NCBI GenBank assembly: GCA_963925495.1
Contig: CAWUST010000073.1
Span: 1 to 6,970 of the forward strand
Reading direction: 5' to 3'
Source of the DNA: UBA2108 sp963925495
GTDB lineage: Bacteria; Bacteroidota; Bacteroidia; Flavobacteriales_G; Salibacteraceae
DNA: 6,970 nt
Part shown: positions 6,116-6,970 of the stretch, piece after piece
Layout: the number at the start of each line of letters is the position of its first letter
Numbering within the stretch: position 1 is the first letter of the stretch
Position numbers and translations under genes: made by a program
Notes under the pieces: generated by a model
Database searches by the model: none
What the model was told of the DNA's origin: nothing
Seen by the model: only the letters and a program-made list of their open reading frames with translations

Positions 6116-6206
6116 TTTAATACCATATTTCGCAGGGCTAATAACTTGGCTTTTTGGATTGGGTTTCTATTTTGCAATTAAAGAAGCAAACAAAAGGAAA
6201 TTATAA
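6108..6206 (+). CDS. Tiny single-helix membrane protein, coupled to the preceding gene
   Basis: 32 residues, starting at the ATG inside the last codons of the upstream gene (8-base overlap in the +1 register). The core, about residues 4-25 (LIPYFAGLITWLFGLGFYFAI), is one hydrophobic helix, followed by a basic tail (KEANKRKL), as in a membrane peptide with a cytoplasmic C-terminus. The coding-like composition, overlap and shared membrane character argue that the two genes form one unit. No family was recognised. The stop is followed after two bases by a perfect palindrome. Confidence 0.6.
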   Translation: MIDLIPYFAGLITWLFGLGFYFAIKEANKRKL

Positions 6207-6208
6207 CG

Positions 6209-6222
6209 GATTCATATGAATC
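6209..6222. repeat. Perfect 14-bp palindrome after the small-gene pair
   Basis: GATTCATATGAATC is fully self-complementary and begins two bases after the stop of the 32-residue gene. There is no T-run, so it is not a classical terminator. It may be a binding dyad, a weak 3' hairpin or a processing site. Confidence 0.4.
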
Positions 6223-6580
6223 AAGCCCTATTCAAACGCTAAAGTACTTGCTAGAATAGTCTCAGGATCTAACTGAGAGTAAATCTAGAAGGAAGTTCTA
6301 AAATGGCTTTAGGATTTTAATCCTAGAAATAAAGATTTGTTTTTTATCGAAAATAGACCCACTCATAGAAATGGAAGTGTAAATGGGTAATTTGAAACGT
6401 GTTTTCCTTTTAAAGTTAAATGCTCAGTTGCATTTATAACCACCAACTCCCTCTTACATAATAGCTCATAAGCATACTTATAACTCACCTTTAGTAAAGA
6501 CATAAGAGGGATTAAATAGCCTCTAGGTAAGTATTGACATCTCTGAATTAATTTACTGCTTTAAAACCTTCACTTTAACA
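6223..6580. other. Intergenic region without a recognised gene
   Basis: About 360 bases between the small membrane-gene pair and the end of the S74 pseudogene. All frames are stop-rich. Two small dyads are present: TCTCAG/CTGAGA around 7 bases (about 6259-6277) and TAGGATT/AATCCTA at 6310-6325 with a 2-base centre. A T-run (6339-6345, interrupted only by surrounding A/G) lies about 15 bases after the second, too far for a good intrinsic terminator. Confidence 0.5.
6310..6325. repeat. 16-bp dyad in the 3' spacer
   Basis: TAGGATT (6310-6316) and AATCCTA (6319-6325) are exact reverse complements around TT. It may act as a weak transcript end for the small-gene pair, but it lacks an adjacent U-tract. 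Confidence 0.3.
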
Positions 6581-6970
6581 CTAATCTAAAAGAGGGGACT
6601 TACTTTTTTCCAAGGAAGTTATTCTTTCTTCTAATTTCTTTATTAGTGCCTGCTGATTCTCATTTGTGACCTGCTGACTTTGAATCATCCCTAGCTGGTC
6701 TTGATTTATTGCCTGCTGGCTTTGAATAAGTGTTTGTTACTCTTGAATTGCTTTCACCAATGGAACAACAAATTCAGAATAACTTAAACCGTAGTTGTCT
6801 TTGTCATTTTTAGGAGCACCAACACTACTAAAATCCTATCCTAATTTTTTGGCTGCTAGCTCTACTTCTTGGGCAATAAAACCAGTTTGTAGAATATCTC
6901 CTGCTTTACGTTCTGATTCCTCTAAACGAAGGCTATCTGGTGTTTCGTGAAAATTGGCAATAGCATCCAT
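6581..6970 (-). pseudogene. Broken, edge-truncated S74 'tail fiber domain' protein (intramolecular chaperone C-terminus)
   Basis: Reading the minus strand from 6970, one frame encodes 129 codons that resemble the C-terminus of Bacteroidota 'tail fiber domain-containing' proteins. Recognisable parts are TPDSLRLEESERKAGDILQT, GFIAQEVELAAKKLG, DFSSVGAPKNDKDNYGLSYS and EFVVPLVKAIQE, followed by a Gln-rich coiled coil ending LEERITSLEKSK. Two in-frame stops interrupt it. A TAG at 6836-6838 falls where relatives usually have Tyr (LGYDFSG), and a TAA at 6737-6739 falls after IQE where Leu is usual. Each is explained by one base change. In intact relatives this domain (peptidase S74/endosialidase chaperone type) trimerises and then cleaves itself off a secreted or fibre protein. 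The catalytic part and the fibre lie beyond the window, so the ATG at 6970 is internal. The final stop is at 6581-6583. Sequencing error cannot be excluded, but two different stops make decay most likely. Confidence 0.85.
6671..6729 (-). repeat. 14-residue coiled-coil repeat in the S74 pseudogene
   Basis: Two near-identical 17-base blocks, 6671-6687 and 6713-6729, are spaced 42 bases apart. They encode successive units QSQQAINQDQLGMI and QSQQVTNENQQALI. 14 residues equals two heptads, so the repeat extends a coiled-coil stalk typical of the trimerising C-terminus. Confidence 0.6.

Noticed and set aside
6581..6970. Alternative genetic code explaining the in-frame stops
   Set aside because: Both TAG and TAA would need to be sense codons, yet the other genes in the window end normally at TAA, TAG or TGA and have no internal stops. 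Gene decay is simpler.

Overview
The window looks like a low-GC chromosome segment from a member of the Bacteroidota, probably a marine or freshwater Flavobacteriia- or Cytophagia-like organism. The evidence is a secreted protein with a C-terminal type IX secretion (T9SS) sorting domain, A-rich 5' leaders without Shine-Dalgarno sequences, and a degraded S74-type 'tail fiber domain' protein of the kind common in this phylum. No mobile-element gene, tRNA, rRNA or CRISPR array is recognisable.

Layout. (1) 27-761, minus: a NYN-domain (LabA/DUF88-like) putative RNase with a C-terminal OST-HTH/LOTUS domain. (2) 762-1931: about 1.17 kb with no convincing gene but several inverted repeats, including a perfect 14-bp stem at 1523-1563 and two adjacent stem-loops at 1776-1841. 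(3) 1932-3338, plus: a secreted protein with three SusE-like repeats of about 115-120 residues and a T9SS sorting domain. (4) 3358-3384: a strong bidirectional intrinsic terminator with a UUCG loop, between convergent genes. (5) 5477 down to 3442, minus: a probable two-gene operon of a CIA30-family protein followed by a YbjT-like atypical SDR with a C-terminal DUF2867 domain. (6) 5478-5929: intergenic. (7) 5930-6206, plus: two tiny overlapping membrane-protein genes ending at a perfect 14-bp palindrome. (8) 6223-6580: no gene seen. (9) 6581-6970, minus: the C-terminal part of an S74/intramolecular-chaperone protein, broken by two in-frame stops and cut by the window edge.

The neighbouring units seem to be independent housekeeping or accessory genes rather than one pathway. 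The exception is the CIA30-SDR pair, which is likely co-transcribed and echoes the SDR plus CIA30 domain combination known from the plant/cyanobacterial HCF173 group. The least explained parts are the hairpin-rich 1.17-kb spacer and the small membrane-protein pair. I did not find a clearly new multi-gene system.
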